Positions 49,053 through 60,776 of a DNA stretch of 64,000 nt are shown one piece after another. Location: positions 4,252,227-4,316,226 of the forward strand of contig NW_022098037.1 in the NCBI RefSeq assembly GCF_002288925.2, written 5' to 3'. Positions within the stretch are counted from its first letter, which is position 1. Each line of letters begins with the position of its first letter. The stretch comes from Delphinapterus leucas (taxonomy: Eukaryota > Chordata > Mammalia > Artiodactyla > Monodontidae). A program made the translations under genes and the position numbers. Under the pieces are notes generated by a model. It saw nothing but the letters and a program-made list of their open reading frames with translations. It did no database searches and was not told the origin of the DNA.

Positions 49053-49400
49053 AAATAAATAAGTAAATAAACTAATTTATGGCTACTTTGGGAATTCGTT
49101 GCTGCGCACGGGCTTTCTCTAGCTGTGGCAAGCCAGGCTACTCTTCATTGTGGTGTGCAGGCTTCTCATTGCAGTGGCTTCTCTTGTTGCAGAGCACGGG
49201 CTCTAGGCACGTGGGCTTCAGTAGTTGTGGCACATGGGCTCAGCAGTTGTGGCTCGTGGGCTCTAGAGCGCAGGCTCAGTAGCTGTGGCGCACGGGCTTA
49301 GTTGCTCTGCAGCATGTGGGATCTTCCTGGACCAGGACTCGAACCCGTGTCCCCTGCCTTGGCAGGCGGATTCTCAACCACTGTGCCATCAGGGAAGCCC
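49053..49400 (-). mobile_element. Older, longer CHR-type SINE, antisense
   Basis: The head (reverse complement of gggcttccct) is at 49,391-49,400, and the A-rich tail is at the left. The body has the extended form with repeated 'gtggctcgtgggctctagag' and 'ttgttgcagagcacgggctc' motifs typical of older cetartiodactyl copies. Many CpG sites have decayed to TG/CA. No clear TSD was found. Confidence 0.9.
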
Positions 49401-49529
49401 AATAGACAGTCTTGACTCTGGAAAGAATACTTATATCTCAAGAAGCTAGTGTTCTGTGAAAGAGTTTGTGAAATAAGGTTTTAGATTCATACCCTTTAAT
49501 CTAAAGTAATAGCTAAGGGAGAAGAGTTT

Positions 49530-50535
49530 GGACAAATAAGAGTAGATTCTAGCTGTAGGCTCTCTGCCAATTAACTTCATTTATAAAATAAGGACAATAA
49601 TACTTGCTGCTAATGATGCTGTAAAAATTAAATGAAATATTATATGTATAATAGCTAATAAAATCCTAGGCACCTAGTAGACCTTCAGTAAATGGTAGCT
49701 ATTATTACATATAGAAAAAAAAAACTAGTCAACACTTTTTCCAATAAGAAGCAAGCCTTCCTTTAATTTACAATAATGATTTAATAGAAATTCCTGCCTT
49801 GTGCACGATCCAAGTAGGATGGAATAATGTTCAGTCCAATTTTAGTGGTTAGCACAATTTGTGGCATTCTATTTGTTGAGGAACGGGAGGAAAAAGAACA
49901 TATACTGAGAGTTTATTTAGTATTCACATCAGTCTTATGGGAAAAATCATCCAGCCGGGCTTCACTGGTGAGTCAGCTTAAGCAAGTTGCCCAAGTTCAT
50001 ACAAAGCATATTAAGTGGCAGAGTTAGGATTCAAACTCAGGTCTCCTGACTCCAAAGCCAATGTTCTTTCCATCTACTATGCAATATTGCCCTCTTTAAA
50101 AATTGATAATTCATTCTTACATGTACATGGTAGCTCTCTGTTAACTGAGATGAATATATTCCTCATTCATTTCAGATAAATGATTCCCCTCCTAGATCTC
50201 AATACAGTGGTCCTAATTCATATTCATCCCAATGATGTTTTATGGTCTCTTTGTCAGAATTTCTCTCATATTTTGTGACATAAGGAAGCATCACATAATT
50301 GAACACACCGCTGTATCTCATCCAAAGTCTCCTGACTTTGAGGTAAGGAGTACAGCTCAAGGGAGGTGATGTGAGGTAGTAGGAGGAACACTGGCCTGGG
50401 GCTTAGTCATGAGTCCCAGGGCTCCCTACACTATAACGAGGTGTATGACCTCCAGAAATCACTACCTCTGGGGCTTAGTTTTGTTACTTTTGCTTCCTCA
50501 CAGGTTCTGTGAAGTATAGATTAAGTCACTTTGCC
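49530..50535 (+). repeat. Three MIR-family fragments
   Basis: About 49,530-49,705 ('ttcatttataaaataaggac', 'aaatcctaggcacctagtag'), 49,860-50,095 ('taagcaagttgcccaagttc', 'ggattcaaactcaggtctcc') and 50,375-50,535 ('aggaacactggcctggggct') each follow the MIR order. Between them I see nothing. Confidence 0.65.
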
Positions 50536-50799
50536 GACTCTGCATGTCTGTTGTAGTGTCTCAAAGTGGGGTATACATACTGCAGGGATGTGCAAGGTGA
50601 TTCACTGGAGTGAAGGAGACAACATCAGAACTTCCATTTAGAGTTATTTTTAATCTTGTCCTTTTAAAAATTTCTATCTTTGGCATATGTTTTATAATAT
50701 ATTAACATAGCATTCCATTAAGGTAAACTATAAACAAACAAACGTATATTAAAAGTTGTGCTAAAATTTTTTATTGATAAGGTTATGTGATTTTTATCA

Positions 50800-51290
50800 T
50801 AGTGGCCTCCAGGATAAGGTCCAAATTCTTTAGTATGGGATTTAAGTGCCCTGGGAACTCTCTAGCCTCTTTTCTTTTTCTACCTTTCCTTCTACCTAAT
50901 TAACCAAACACACCAGTATGTTTCATAGCTTCGGTATCTTTGCTTATTCTACTCCCTCTGCCTGAAATTTCCGAAACCTCTCTTAACCCCCTACCTTCCA
51001 CTTGGAGACTCCTTATTCATTTTTCAAGACACAGCAAAAGAGCTATCTCCTGGATGAGTCCTTTTCTGAACCTCCTAGGTATACCAGATGACTCTCCTTG
51101 GGCTTCCATTGTACTCTATACATGGCACCTGTGACTTGTCTAGAAGTGTATTTGTTTGACTTCATTTACTAGTCTGTATATCTCTGAAGGGCAAGGGTCA
51201 TGTCTTCTTCATCTTTTTTGTTCTAGCACCTAGTGTGGCCCCTGATACATATTTCATAAATATTGATGAATTATGTAAATAGCAAATGAG
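50800..51290 (+). repeat. LINE L2, 3' end
   Basis: 'ggcctccaggataaggtcca', 'tctctgaagggcaagggtca' and 'ctagcacctagtgtggcccc' are L2 3'-end words in the forward direction. Confidence 0.75.
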
Positions 51291-51406
51291 CTGTGAGAGT
51301 AATATAAAATGTTAAAATCTCCAGGCAAATGCAAAGAGTCATTATTATTAACATATGTTAAATTCCCATGGATTTCTTTGGAATACCTTTCTAAAAAATC
51401 TTGATC

Positions 51407-51422
51407 AAGTGATGTGAGCAAA
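51407..51422. repeat. Left TSD of the 51.4-kb L1
   Basis: aagtgatgtgagcaaa is identical to 52,728-52,743. Confidence 0.93.
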
Positions 51423-52727
51423 TAAACTCCAAATGGATTAAAGACCTAAGTGTAAGGCCAGACACTGTAAAACTCTTAGAGAAAAACATAGGCAGAACAC
51501 TCTATGACATAAATCACAGCAAGATCCTTTTTGACCCACCTCCTAGAGAAATGGAAATAAAAACAAAAATAAACAAATGGGACCTAATAAAACTTCAAAG
51601 CTTTTGCACAGCAAAGGAAACCATAAACAAGATGAAAAGACAGCCCTCAGAATGGGAGAAAATATTTGCCAATGAAGCAACTGACAAAGGTTTAATCTCC
51701 GAAATATACAGGCAGCTCATGTGGCTCAATATCAGAAAAACAAACAACCCAATCCAAAAATGGGTAGAAGACGTAAATAGACATTTCTCCAAAGAAGATA
51801 TACAGATTGCCAACAAACACATGAAAGGATGCTCAACATCACTAATCATTAGAGAAATGCAAATCAAAACTACAGTGAGATATCACCTCACACCAGTCAG
51901 AATGGCCATCATCAAAAAATCTACAAACAATAAATGCTGGAGAGGGTGTGGAGAAAAGGGAACCCTCTTGCACTGTTGGTGGGAATGTAAATTGATACAG
52001 CCACTGTGGAGAACAGTATGGAGGTTCTTTAAAAAACTAAGAATAGAACTACCATACGACCCAGCAATCCCACTACTCGGCATATACCCTGAGAAAACCA
52101 TAATTCAAAAAGAATCATGTACCACAATGTTCATTGCAGCTCTATTTACAATAGCCAGGACATGGAAGCAACCTAAGTGTCCATCGACAGATGAATGGAT
52201 AAAGAAGATATATACAATGGAATATTACTCAGCCATAAAAAGAAACGAAATTGAGTTATTTGTACTGAGGTGGATAGACGTAGAGTCTGTCATACAGAGT
52301 GAAGTAAGTCAGAAAGTGAAAAACAAATACCGTATGCTAACACATATATATGGAATCTAAAAAAAAAAAAAAGGTTCTGAAGAACCTAGGGGCAGGACAG
52401 GAAGACGCAGAGGTAGAGAATGGACCTGAGGACATGGGGAGGGCGAAGGGTAAGCTGGGACGAAGTGAGAGAGTGGCATGAACATACATACACTACCAAA
52501 TGTACAACAGATAGCTAGTGGGAAGCAGCCACATAGCACAGGGAGATCAGCTTGGTGCTTTGTGATCACCTAGAGGGGTGGGATAGGGAGGGTGGGAGGG
52601 AGGGAGACGCAAGAGGGAAGAGATATGGGAACATATGTATATGTATAACTGATTCACTTTGTTATAAAGCAGAAACTAACACATCATTGTAAAGCAATTA
52701 TACTCCAATAAAGATGATAAAAAAAAA
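51423..52727 (+). mobile_element. 5'-truncated L1, 1.3 kb
   Basis: It starts in the ORF2 C-terminal region (equivalent to about 19,680 in the full-length copy) and ends with AATAAA at 52,707-52,712 and an A-tail. An exact 16-bp TSD flanks it. It is closely related to the copies at 13.9 and 43.4 kb. Confidence 0.95.
51551..52360 (+). pseudogene. L1 ORF2 C-terminal part, open for 269 codons
   Basis: It reads [20 protein letters not shown] through to the natural stop after THIYGI. The cysteine motif [18 protein letters not shown] is present. Compared with the 43.4-kb copy, a small in-frame loss removes the residues between EWIKK and IYTMEYY. It is only a 3' fragment of ORF2, so no active enzyme can result. 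Confidence 0.9.
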
Positions 52728-52743
52728 AAGTGATGTGAGCAAA
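52728..52743. repeat. Right TSD of the 51.4-kb L1
   Basis: Exact partner of 51,407-51,422. Confidence 0.93.
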
Positions 52744-52764
52744 GCAATCCTAACTGACCCTTGT

Positions 52765-52945
52765 AGGCACTGTTTTTCAACCCTGGCTGCACAGTTCACC
52801 TGGGAGCTACCAAAAATACCAATACCTATGCCCTACTCATAGGAATTTTGATTCCCTTGGTATGGGATGAAGTCCAAGCATCTATGCTTTTAAAAATCTC
52901 CCCAGATGATTTTCATGTGCAGCTAGAGCTGAGAACCACTGCTCC
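52765..52945. repeat. MER5-like hAT transposon fragment
   Basis: The left end 'cactgtttttcaaccctggc' and the right end 'gctgagaaccactg' are inverted relatives of each other, with a 'cagatgattttcatgtgcag' segment inside, as in MER5-type non-autonomous elements. Confidence 0.7.
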
Positions 52946-54086
52946 AAGTGTTATGTATAGAATAAGAAAGGTGCGCAGGAAAACGTGAGACAGAGCGAGT
53001 GCTTTTCGTAAAAATGCAACTGCAGCTGTGGAAGAGTCTTGTACACTGTCTTTGTAAGGTTAAAATTTATCTTTGGTGGGAAAAACACATACACAAAATG
53101 CAGTTATTTACTACGACCAAACTACTAAGTCACATGAATGAAAATGTGAGAGTTTAAGACTCCCTGGCATGGGTTCACTAAGAATAGATTATGTCTCAGA
53201 AACCCAAACCATTTCTCTGAAGGAATGGCTGATGATATTCACAAAGGCAGAGTTTTCTGGGATGTCATAGAGCATGGAGCTAACCCTCACAGAGCATGAA
53301 GATTGGGCAAGGTGAAAATGTGCTTGTCATTTGCAAGGAAGTGGAAAGGGCCTTGGTGAGAAGGTGGTGGGTGTTAATGGTAATTGTGTTGAGTCTTACA
53401 GGAAACACTTTGAGAACTGTAAAGAATGGCACATCTGTAAGGGGTTATTATTTTTATTAATATTATAGTCAAGGTGGTGTGGGCTCTATCTAAAATACTC
53501 TCTGGGAAAAGGTGTATCTCAATTAGATTACATAGAAAACAAAAGCGCAAACGTTTATAAGTCTGATCCTGATTTTGCAACGAACACCTTTTTTTCTTCT
53601 CCTTCTCTTTTTCACCCGAGGACTGCTAGAAAGCTGAGTGAGTGCCAAATTAGCTTCAAATTGCATCTCTGGGTGAAAACTTCAGTGAGCATCAGCTAAT
53701 ACTAGCCCAGAGTGTGAGGAATTTGAAGTTTCTGTAAGGATGTTTTTGACAAACCTTATTAGGATTAGTGCAAATGTTGTCAACATTGTATTTTTTAGAG
53801 AATCACAGTGTACAGCTGGTAAATAAGCCATTATTAATTTGCATCCTGGACATCAAAGCCTTCTGGATAGAAATTAACTTCTAGCATTGCATACTAATTT
53901 GGGCATTGCTGCTTTGGAATTGATAACAATTTAGCCTATAACGGGCTGAAGGTTCTTTTGTGTTATGAAAGAATTTTCTAAGCAAATTCATGTTGTGCCA
54001 AAGATCACTGCAGTTAATCTTTTTAAGAGAATAAGTATTTCCAAGCACTTCAGTGGTATGTGTTACAAATCACACTACTCAGGGAC
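52946..54086. other. Unannotated, repeat-poor stretch
   Basis: No gene and no confident repeat. The part 53,590-53,950 has even composition and no repeat words, so it could be conserved non-coding DNA. Confidence 0.4.
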
Positions 54087-54186
54087 TAGAGTCACCCCTC
54101 GGTATCCATGGAAAGTTGGTTCCAGGACCCCCGGCAGATACCCAAATCTTCCCGTGCTCAAATTCCTTATATAAAATGGCAAAGTA
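54087..54186 (+). repeat. Tigger (MER2-type) DNA transposon end
   Basis: 'cctcggtatccatggaaagt', 'tggttccaggacccccggca' and 'ccttatataaaatggcaaag' match the 5' end of Tigger/MER2 elements. It is cut off at 54,186, where a second element follows. Confidence 0.75.
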
Positions 54187-54282
54187 CAGTCGGTCCTCAG
54201 TATCCGTGGGTTCCACAACGGCAAATTCATTGCGGTTAGTTGAACGCGCAGTTGTGGAACCCGTGGGTACAAGGGCCCACTG
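54187..54282. mobile_element. 96-bp Tigger-type miniature element with TA target site
   Basis: The left end cagtcggtcctcagtatccg then tgggttccac pairs as an inverted repeat with the right end, gtggaacccgtgggtacaag then ggcccactg. A TA dinucleotide lies at 54,185-54,186 and 54,283-54,284, the target-site hallmark of pogo/mariner elements. Confidence 0.8.
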
Positions 54283-54284
54283 TA

Positions 54285-55229
54285 GTTACAAAGGAGTCTT
54301 ATCTCTTCATTGAAGTCTGGCAGGCAGGACCTCTAGCGGCAATGGCTAGTTAGCCGACTTAGTGTTACTTTTCAGAAAAGTACAAACTGCATTTCTTTTA
54401 AATTCATCTTGGTATGATTCAGACTGAGGCTCCCCCAGTAATCCCCAAATAATGAAGCTTTGCACGACATCTCAATTCCTTGATGTTCGAATTGTCTCAC
54501 GATCTGTGTACACATTTCTCGGAGAAATACTCTCAAAGAAAATTGTTTCAAAGATTCCTTGGCAAAGTAAAGACTTGGACCTCTTAAAATAATGCTGCCC
54601 TTAAGGCATGAAGTGAGGTCAACTAATGTTTTTAATTGGTTCTCAACTTGAATACTACGGACTTGTTCACGCATTGTACACCGACATCCTTAAATGGCCA
54701 TTTGTACTCTGAATTTGAGCTTTCAAACAACAGGGAAAGATAGTTTTGAGCAGCTGCTCTGTTAGAGGAAAGTGCACGGGGGAGGGGTTTTGACTGTATT
54801 TTGCTGTGGTCCCAGCCAGTGCTAAACTGCAGCATGACTGTTAGTCTCACTCCACAGCTGAGCCCAAGCGCCGCCCTGGGCATGCCTGCAGTTACATCTG
54901 ACCCTTCTCTCCTGCCAGCTGGGTCCTGTGGGGTCTGCTGGCTGCTAGGTACTGTAACCTAACCAGGCAGGCATCCTTTCATCTAGCCTGATGACCCCCC
55001 TACTCCTTTTCCCTGTGTGGGTGTGGGTGGAACAGGGTGTGGGCAGGCAGCCAGATGGGAGCCTGACCCTATGGTCACGTGCACATAGAGGGCACAGCCC
55101 ACTGATGCACCTTTTCACTGTTGCTGCGGGGAGGGTGTGGAGGGATCGAGGAAGAGAGAGGAAAACCCCATTCCTCTGTCTCTAATGCAGGAGTCTAGCA
55201 TGTTCTGGATCTGGGTTCTCTCAGGGCTC
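54285..55229. other. Unannotated stretch
   Basis: Minus-strand frames at 54,372-54,674 and 54,632-54,883 have no supported splice sites or family. The part 54,880-55,190 is more GC-rich, but I see no exon. Confidence 0.35.
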
Positions 55230-55510
55230 AGCTGAAAATGTCCCTTCACCACGGCACTCCTTCCTCATCAAGATCAGGTTCCCTTACATGCTTTTATATC
55301 TTCCTGTACTTGTCTCTACTAGCACTTGTTATTAGTCTAATGAATTTTCTGTGTAAATACTTGTTTATTATTTATTCCTCTCATGTGATTATGAACTTCA
55401 GGAGGGCAGAGCCTGGTGTCTGTCCTGTTTATTACTGTTTCCTTATGCATGAGGCCTCAAATATAGTCGGTATTCTATAAATATTTGTTGAATGCATGAA
55501 TGAATAAATG
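55230..55510 (+). repeat. LINE L2, 3' end
   Basis: 'aacttcaggagggcagagcc', 'ggtattctataaatatttgt' and 'tgaatgcatgaatgaataaa' form the L2 3' end. Confidence 0.75.
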
Positions 55511-55740
55511 AAAAACACAAAAATGTGTATACAAGAATTATCTTTGAAAATAAGCTAACATCAAGCAGGAGGGAAATAAATCATTGAGATCCATTTAGTT
55601 GAGTACCTCATTAAAATATATTAAGTACATTTAATAACATTGAAAAATGTTCAGAACGTAAGGTTAGGTGAAGAAAAGGTAGGATACAAAAATTAATACA
55701 TAGTATGATTTCTTTCTTCTTTTTTGGCATAAAGAAAATA

Positions 55741-56390
55741 CAGTAGATTCTTACTCTCTGCAGTAGTTTTATTTTATAACGTCACTATGAACACTGGATT
55801 ATCAAATACTGAATCTCTGCTCTGAGGGAAAATACAACCTCTGGTCACAACCGTTTTGTCAACTGATCAATGTATAGCCTTGTTTTATATGTGTTTCTGT
55901 TTAAAGACACCTTATTTAATATATATCATTGATTCATTAACACTGAATTCGTGTTACAAATACGGTCAACACCTCCTCCCCCGTGCACTTTCCTACAACC
56001 CATGTCTGAATGAAGCTTATCTAACACATGTATTTTCTCCAGAAGCACCTCACAGCCCTGTGCTCAGGAACACAGCACTTCAGCACTATGCTTGGGGTCA
56101 CTGTCACCAACAAAGAGCACAAAAATCTGAAAAAAGTGGCACCAAGTAGATTGCAAAACTGACACTTGTTTATAGCATGAGAACTGAAACAAGAAGGCAG
56201 AATGTGGCCTTGTTCAACCTTAGCTGGGAAGGTGTGCAATGGGGGACTCAAAATTTTTGCTGCTCTGCACATGTACAGGTCCATGCAGGACTGGGAAAGC
56301 GCTGAGAGCATTGATTTGGGGGTTATAGTTAAGTTTTGGTGAGTAGGTGAATTTGCAAATATGGAACCTGCAAATAACGAGGATTAACTG
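55741..56390. mobile_element. Tigger/pogo-like non-autonomous DNA transposon, 650 bp
   Basis: The ends are imperfect inverted repeats: cagtagattcttactctctg on the left, and the reverse complement of the right end gives cagttaatcctcgttatttg. TA lies at 55,739-55,740 and at 56,391-56,392. There is no transposase frame. The frames at 55,856-56,149 (+) and 56,021-56,311 (-) lie inside it and are chance. Confidence 0.75.
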
Positions 56391-56684
56391 TATGTAATTT
56401 AAAAACTGAGGCCAAAGATGCCCTCAGGTTAGTAGGATTGTGGTGACAAATACTTTGTTCTTTATGCTTGTTTGCAATTTCCCAAATTTCTAAAAAAAAC
56501 CCCATTATTTTTATAGCTACAATGTGATGCGCAGGATATAAAGAGAGAAAGATTAGCAAAAGGGTATTTGGCCAGCTGTGGCACAGCAAGTTGAAAAATA
56601 AAAAGCCTAAACTATAGCCGGATGGTAGTTTAAAAAGCATACTGAGCCATAATTTTGAAATATGTTTTGAATTCCTCTTTGCAG

Positions 56685-56898
56685 GATGTTTTTGGATGGC
56701 CAGTGTGCCATTCTTCGGCCAGAAACAGGGTGATTCCCTGAGCAAGGGCTTCAAGCTGACCAGGAGAAAGAGACGAGAGCAAGACCCGGCTCTGCAAACA
56801 TGAATCAGCCACCTGATGAAGGCAGTGCAAAAGGGACCCGCTCTCTCCAGAAATCCTCGCCTTCAGCTATTCAGCCACCTCTCTCTGCCAAGTCCAGG
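56685..56898 (+). CDS. Candidate coding exon with start codon (33 codons), host gene not identified
   Basis: A 3' splice site (cctctttgcag, ending at 56,684) is followed by 115 nt of leader, an ATG at 56,800 with A at -3, and 33 codons that end in phase 0 at a strong donor, AGG/gtgagt (intron from 56,899). The peptide starts MNQPPDEGSAKGTRSLQKSS. It is polar, rich in S, P and K, with no signal peptide or membrane segment, so it is likely a disordered N-terminus of an intracellular protein. I do not recognise the gene. No repeat overlaps it. It fits a gene with a non-coding exon 1 in the CpG island near 1-2 kb and an intron of about 55 kb; the next exon would lie beyond 64,000 or has been missed. 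It could also be an alternative first coding exon. Coding sense is inferred from structure. Confidence 0.6.
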
Positions 56899-56904
56899 GT
56901 GAGT
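56898..56904 (+). promoter_or_regulatory. Strong 5' splice site
   Basis: AGG/gtgagt closely matches the mammalian donor consensus and keeps the reading frame open up to the junction. Confidence 0.7.
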
Positions 56905-56994
56905 GCCCCTCAGCAAAGTGTCCTTCTTCTATTACAGCACTTCCCACACTGTGTTGTAATGACCTTCGTGTGTGTCTGCATGCCACCTAGGCTC

Positions 56995-57095
56995 TGAGAA
57001 GTCAGGGGCTGAATGTAGCTTGTTTACTGTTGTGCTCCATTGCCTATCACAGTGCTTTGCACACAGTGAGTATTTGTTCAAAATAGATGGAAAGA
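56995..57095 (+). repeat. LINE L2 3'-end fragment
   Basis: 'gttgtgctccattgcctatc' and 'acagtgctttgcacacagtg' with 'agtatttgttcaaaatagat' are the terminal L2 words. It lies just inside the intron. Confidence 0.65.
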
Positions 57096-57574
57096 TTATG
57101 CATCAAGCACCCCAACAGATGGGGACTCCTATCAGTTATCACCTTTAAATATGAAAGTCAAGGTCAGAAACACTAAAACCTCATCTAAAACTCTTGAGGA
57201 GTTCAAATGAGAAAATTTCATACTCTTAAGGAAAGGACAAGATTTCTTATGTTCAGGCAAATAGAGATCATAGAAATAAGAATCTGCCTCTGTATGAAAA
57301 GCAAATAAAATTCTTGTTTCCTTTTACATTCTTACAATTGTACATTCAATTCAGCCACCTTCTGGTTTGTGATTACTGGGGAGTGCACTGCTATGTCTTG
57401 AAGTGTCCATAAACACAGAGAGCAGAGCTCAATTCCTGAAATGTGCTCTGGTTTGATAAGGCGGATTTGGTTGGATCTTGTTCAGGCTTTAGTCTATTTC
57501 CTTAGGCATTTGAGAATGTTCCAAACTCAAGGCTGTTTCAGTGCCTTTCTATTTGCCATGTGTGATTCTATAAA
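57096..57574. other. Unannotated intronic stretch
   Basis: No repeat or exon is recognised. Confidence 0.4.
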
Positions 57575-58315
57575 ATGATAACTATTAGTTTTCTATGGCT
57601 GCTATAACAAGTTACTACAAAATTAATGACAACACAGATTTATTATCTTACAGCTCTGCAGATCAGAAGTCTGACACCAGTCTCACTGGGCAAAGATCAA
57701 GGTGTTGGCGAGGCACATTCTCTTCTGGAGGCTCCAGGGGAGAATCCATTTCCTTATGTTTTCCATCTTTAAGGGCTGCTTGATTTCCTCGGCTCATCCC
57801 CATCTCCCTTTATCTTCAAAGCCACCAATGTCAGGCTGAGTTCTCATGCTGCCATCTCTCTGGTCCCATCTTCTGATACTCTCTTCCAATTTCAAGGGCC
57901 CTTATGATTATATTGGGCCCACTGGGATAATCCAGAAAAATCTCCTTATTTTATTTTTTCTTTTGTGTTTTTTTTTTTTTTTTTTTTTCCGGTATGCAGG
58001 CCTCTCACTGTTGTGGCCTCTCCCGTTGCCGCAGGCCCAGCGGCCATGGCTCACGGGCCCAGCTGCTCCGCGGCATGTGGAATCTTCCTGGACCGGGGCA
58101 GGAACCCGTGTCCCCTGCATCGGCAGGGGGACTCTCAACCACTGCACCACCAGGGAAGCCCAAATCTCCTTATTTTAAAGGCAACTGTTTAGCAAACTTA
58201 TTTCCATTTGCTGCCTTAACTCATCCTTGCCATGTTACCTAACATATATTTGTAGATTATAGGGATTAGGATGTATGTGTTTTTTGGGGGGGCATTATTC
58301 TGTCTGCCACAACTA
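57575..58315 (+). repeat. Old MER-type repeat, split by a SINE
   Basis: 'ttttctatggctgctataac', 'gatttattatcttacagctc', 'agatcagaagtctgacacca' and 'ggctccaggggagaatccat' belong to the same family as 29,425-29,880. The right end continues after the SINE to 'cattattctgtctgccacaa'. Confidence 0.6.
57954..58161 (-). mobile_element. CHR-type tRNA-derived SINE, cetacean form, antisense
   Basis: A long T-run at the left is the antisense A-tail. The head, the reverse complement of gggcttccctggtgg, is at the right. An exact 16-bp TSD, aaatctccttatttta, lies at 57,938-57,953 and 58,162-58,177. The element lacks a short segment in the middle ('ggagcacaggctccgg' type) that other copies have. The frames over it are not genes. 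Confidence 0.95.
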
Positions 58316-58396
58316 TCTATCTATCTATCTATCTATCTACCTATCATCTATGTATCTATGTATCTATGTATCTGTCTATCTATCTCTCTATCCATC
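58312..58396. repeat. TATC microsatellite
   Basis: Tandem atct units with scattered changes (atgt, acct, ctgt) run for about 80 bp, just at the right end of the MER-type repeat. Confidence 0.9.
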
Positions 58397-59869
58397 CAAT
58401 TATATATACATACAACCTAGGAGATACAGTGAGTCATTTAAAAAACTGTGTTCCTAACCCAACTCTGCTTTCCCAAAAAAGAAAGAAAAAAAAACTATCC
58501 AAAGAATCAAACCACAGAATGAAGTAATTCTAGAGTTAAAAAAGTCAAGTTCTTCTTTTGCTATATGGCTTTAAGAGGTCAGGATCTCCACAGTATCACT
58601 TGTGTGGGAGTTTATGTATGGGAATCTAAATGCTCGTAAGTTATTTCCAAGTCCCTCTCACAGAATGAATAGATATGATCTTGTTATAATCTGCCCACTG
58701 TTTGCCTGAAATTGTGCATACAAATTGTGTCTAAAGCCTTTTCTTCTTAATCATTCCTCTCTCAGGAATTTCGTTTATTTTCTAATTTGATTAGACAAGG
58801 CTCTCCACCCCCCAACCCCCTCCAGAGCTTTTCTCAAGAGACTACACAGACATAGACTCTAGCCAATCCTAGGAAGAATGATCACTGACTGAAAATCAGC
58901 AGGAGTGATAAACATTACTGTGCGGTTTATGCAAAAGGCAAAACACTGCAGAAATATCAGATTCCATGTCCCATAAGTCCCCATCCTATCCCACATCACA
59001 TATTTAATAAGTCAAAAGAAACAGAACAAGCAGCATTCTGTATTCCAGCCACAGTTTTCTCAGCTACAAACCGGAAGAGTATGAAACATTTGTTATATTT
59101 GTTTTTGAGTGAAACCGGAATCAATAACAAATTTGTTTTGCATTCATTCCTAAATATATTTACTGTGCGAATATGATCGGCAGGGGTGGTGTGAGACCAT
59201 CACACTTGAGCAGGGCTTCTGTGCCATCCGCATGAAGACTTCTAATACTCTTGAGCAAGTCCAATAAATCATAAAGCTCATGTGCCACTGAATTCAGAGC
59301 ATCAGCCCCAGCGAAATCAGTTGAGATGCTTTCAGAATGTTCAGTCTCCCAGCTTCTTTTTCTTGAACAAGTCCTTTCCCCTATCCCTTCTGCCTGCCTG
59401 CCTGTCTTACCTGGCTGACTTTGAGGAGTGGACACTGGGTTTGCCTCCTTGCCATCCATCTCACCCCTTCTCCATTTTGAAGTGTCCGTGTGGTTGGGGG
59501 TAAGGCTTGATTAACGTTAGCTAAGTCCATCATGCTTTTCCATCCCTTTTCCCAATGACGCAAAGCACTGCACATCAATGGCAAAAAACTGGTTCAAGTT
59601 GGGCCAATCAGACGCTAGCAGATGTTCACTGGCACTTCTGCTTAAAGTGTTTTTACTCTTAAGAGAGAGTTTCAAAGAGCCTTCCTCTCCCACCCCAAAT
59701 TGGTCCTAGGACTTCTGCAACATCTTGATATTAACCTGATGAAGTAGCTGACCTAGAAGAATCACAGGGACATGGAGTCCTTCCCGATCCCCACACATTC
59801 CTCTAAACTTCCACTTATATGGGACAGTGTTTTCTTTTTGTTTAAGCCAATTTTAGTTGGATTTTCTGT
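58397..59869. other. Unannotated intronic stretch
   Basis: The part 59,690-59,865 resembles the end of the old repeat at 9.2-9.7 kb ('ttttgtttaagccaatttta'). Otherwise I see no exon. The frames near 59,160-59,584 lack splice support. Confidence 0.4.
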
Positions 59870-60061
59870 TATATTTACTCATTCATTCCACAACTAAAGA
59901 CAAATGTCTGCTGTGTATCAGACACTGTTGGAGGCACGTGGGTTATGTCAGAGAACAAAACAAAGTCCCTGCCCTCTAGAATGAAGACATAAAATGGCAA
60001 ATAATAATATAATAAATCAGGAAGCTCAGAAGTATGTTAGAAGGTTATCAGTAGAGCAAGA

Positions 60062-60731
60062 CCACAAATAACAAATGTTAGCAAGGATGTGGAGAAAAGG
60101 GAACCCTCCTACATTGTTGGTGGGAACGTAAATTGGTACAATCACTATGGAGGCTCCTTAAAAAACTAAAAACAGAACTACCATATGACCCAGCAATCCC
60201 ACTCCTAGGCATATATCTGGAGAAAACCATAATTCGAAAAGATACATGTACCTCAATGTTCATTGCAGCACTATTTACAATAGCCAAGACACAGAAGCAA
60301 CCTAAATGTCCATCAACAGAGGAATGGGTAAAGACGATGTTGTACATAAATACAAAGGAATATTACTCAGCCATAGAAAGAATGAAATGATGCCATTTGC
60401 AGCAACATGGATGGACCTAGAGATTATCATACTAAGTGAAGTAAGTCAAAGAAAGACAAATATCATATGATATCACTTATATGTGGAATCTAAAAAAATG
60501 ATACAAATGAACTTGTTTACAAAACAGAAACAGATTCACAGACTTGGAAAACACACTTATGGTTACCAAAAGGGAAAGATGGAGGGCAGGGGTAAATTAG
60601 GAGTTTGGAATTATCACATACACACTACCATATATAAAATAGATAATCAACAAGGACCTACTGTATAGCACAGGGAACTCTACTCAATATTCTGTAATAA
60701 CCTACATGGGAAAAGAATCTGAAAAAGCATG

Positions 60732-60776
<45 letters not shown>

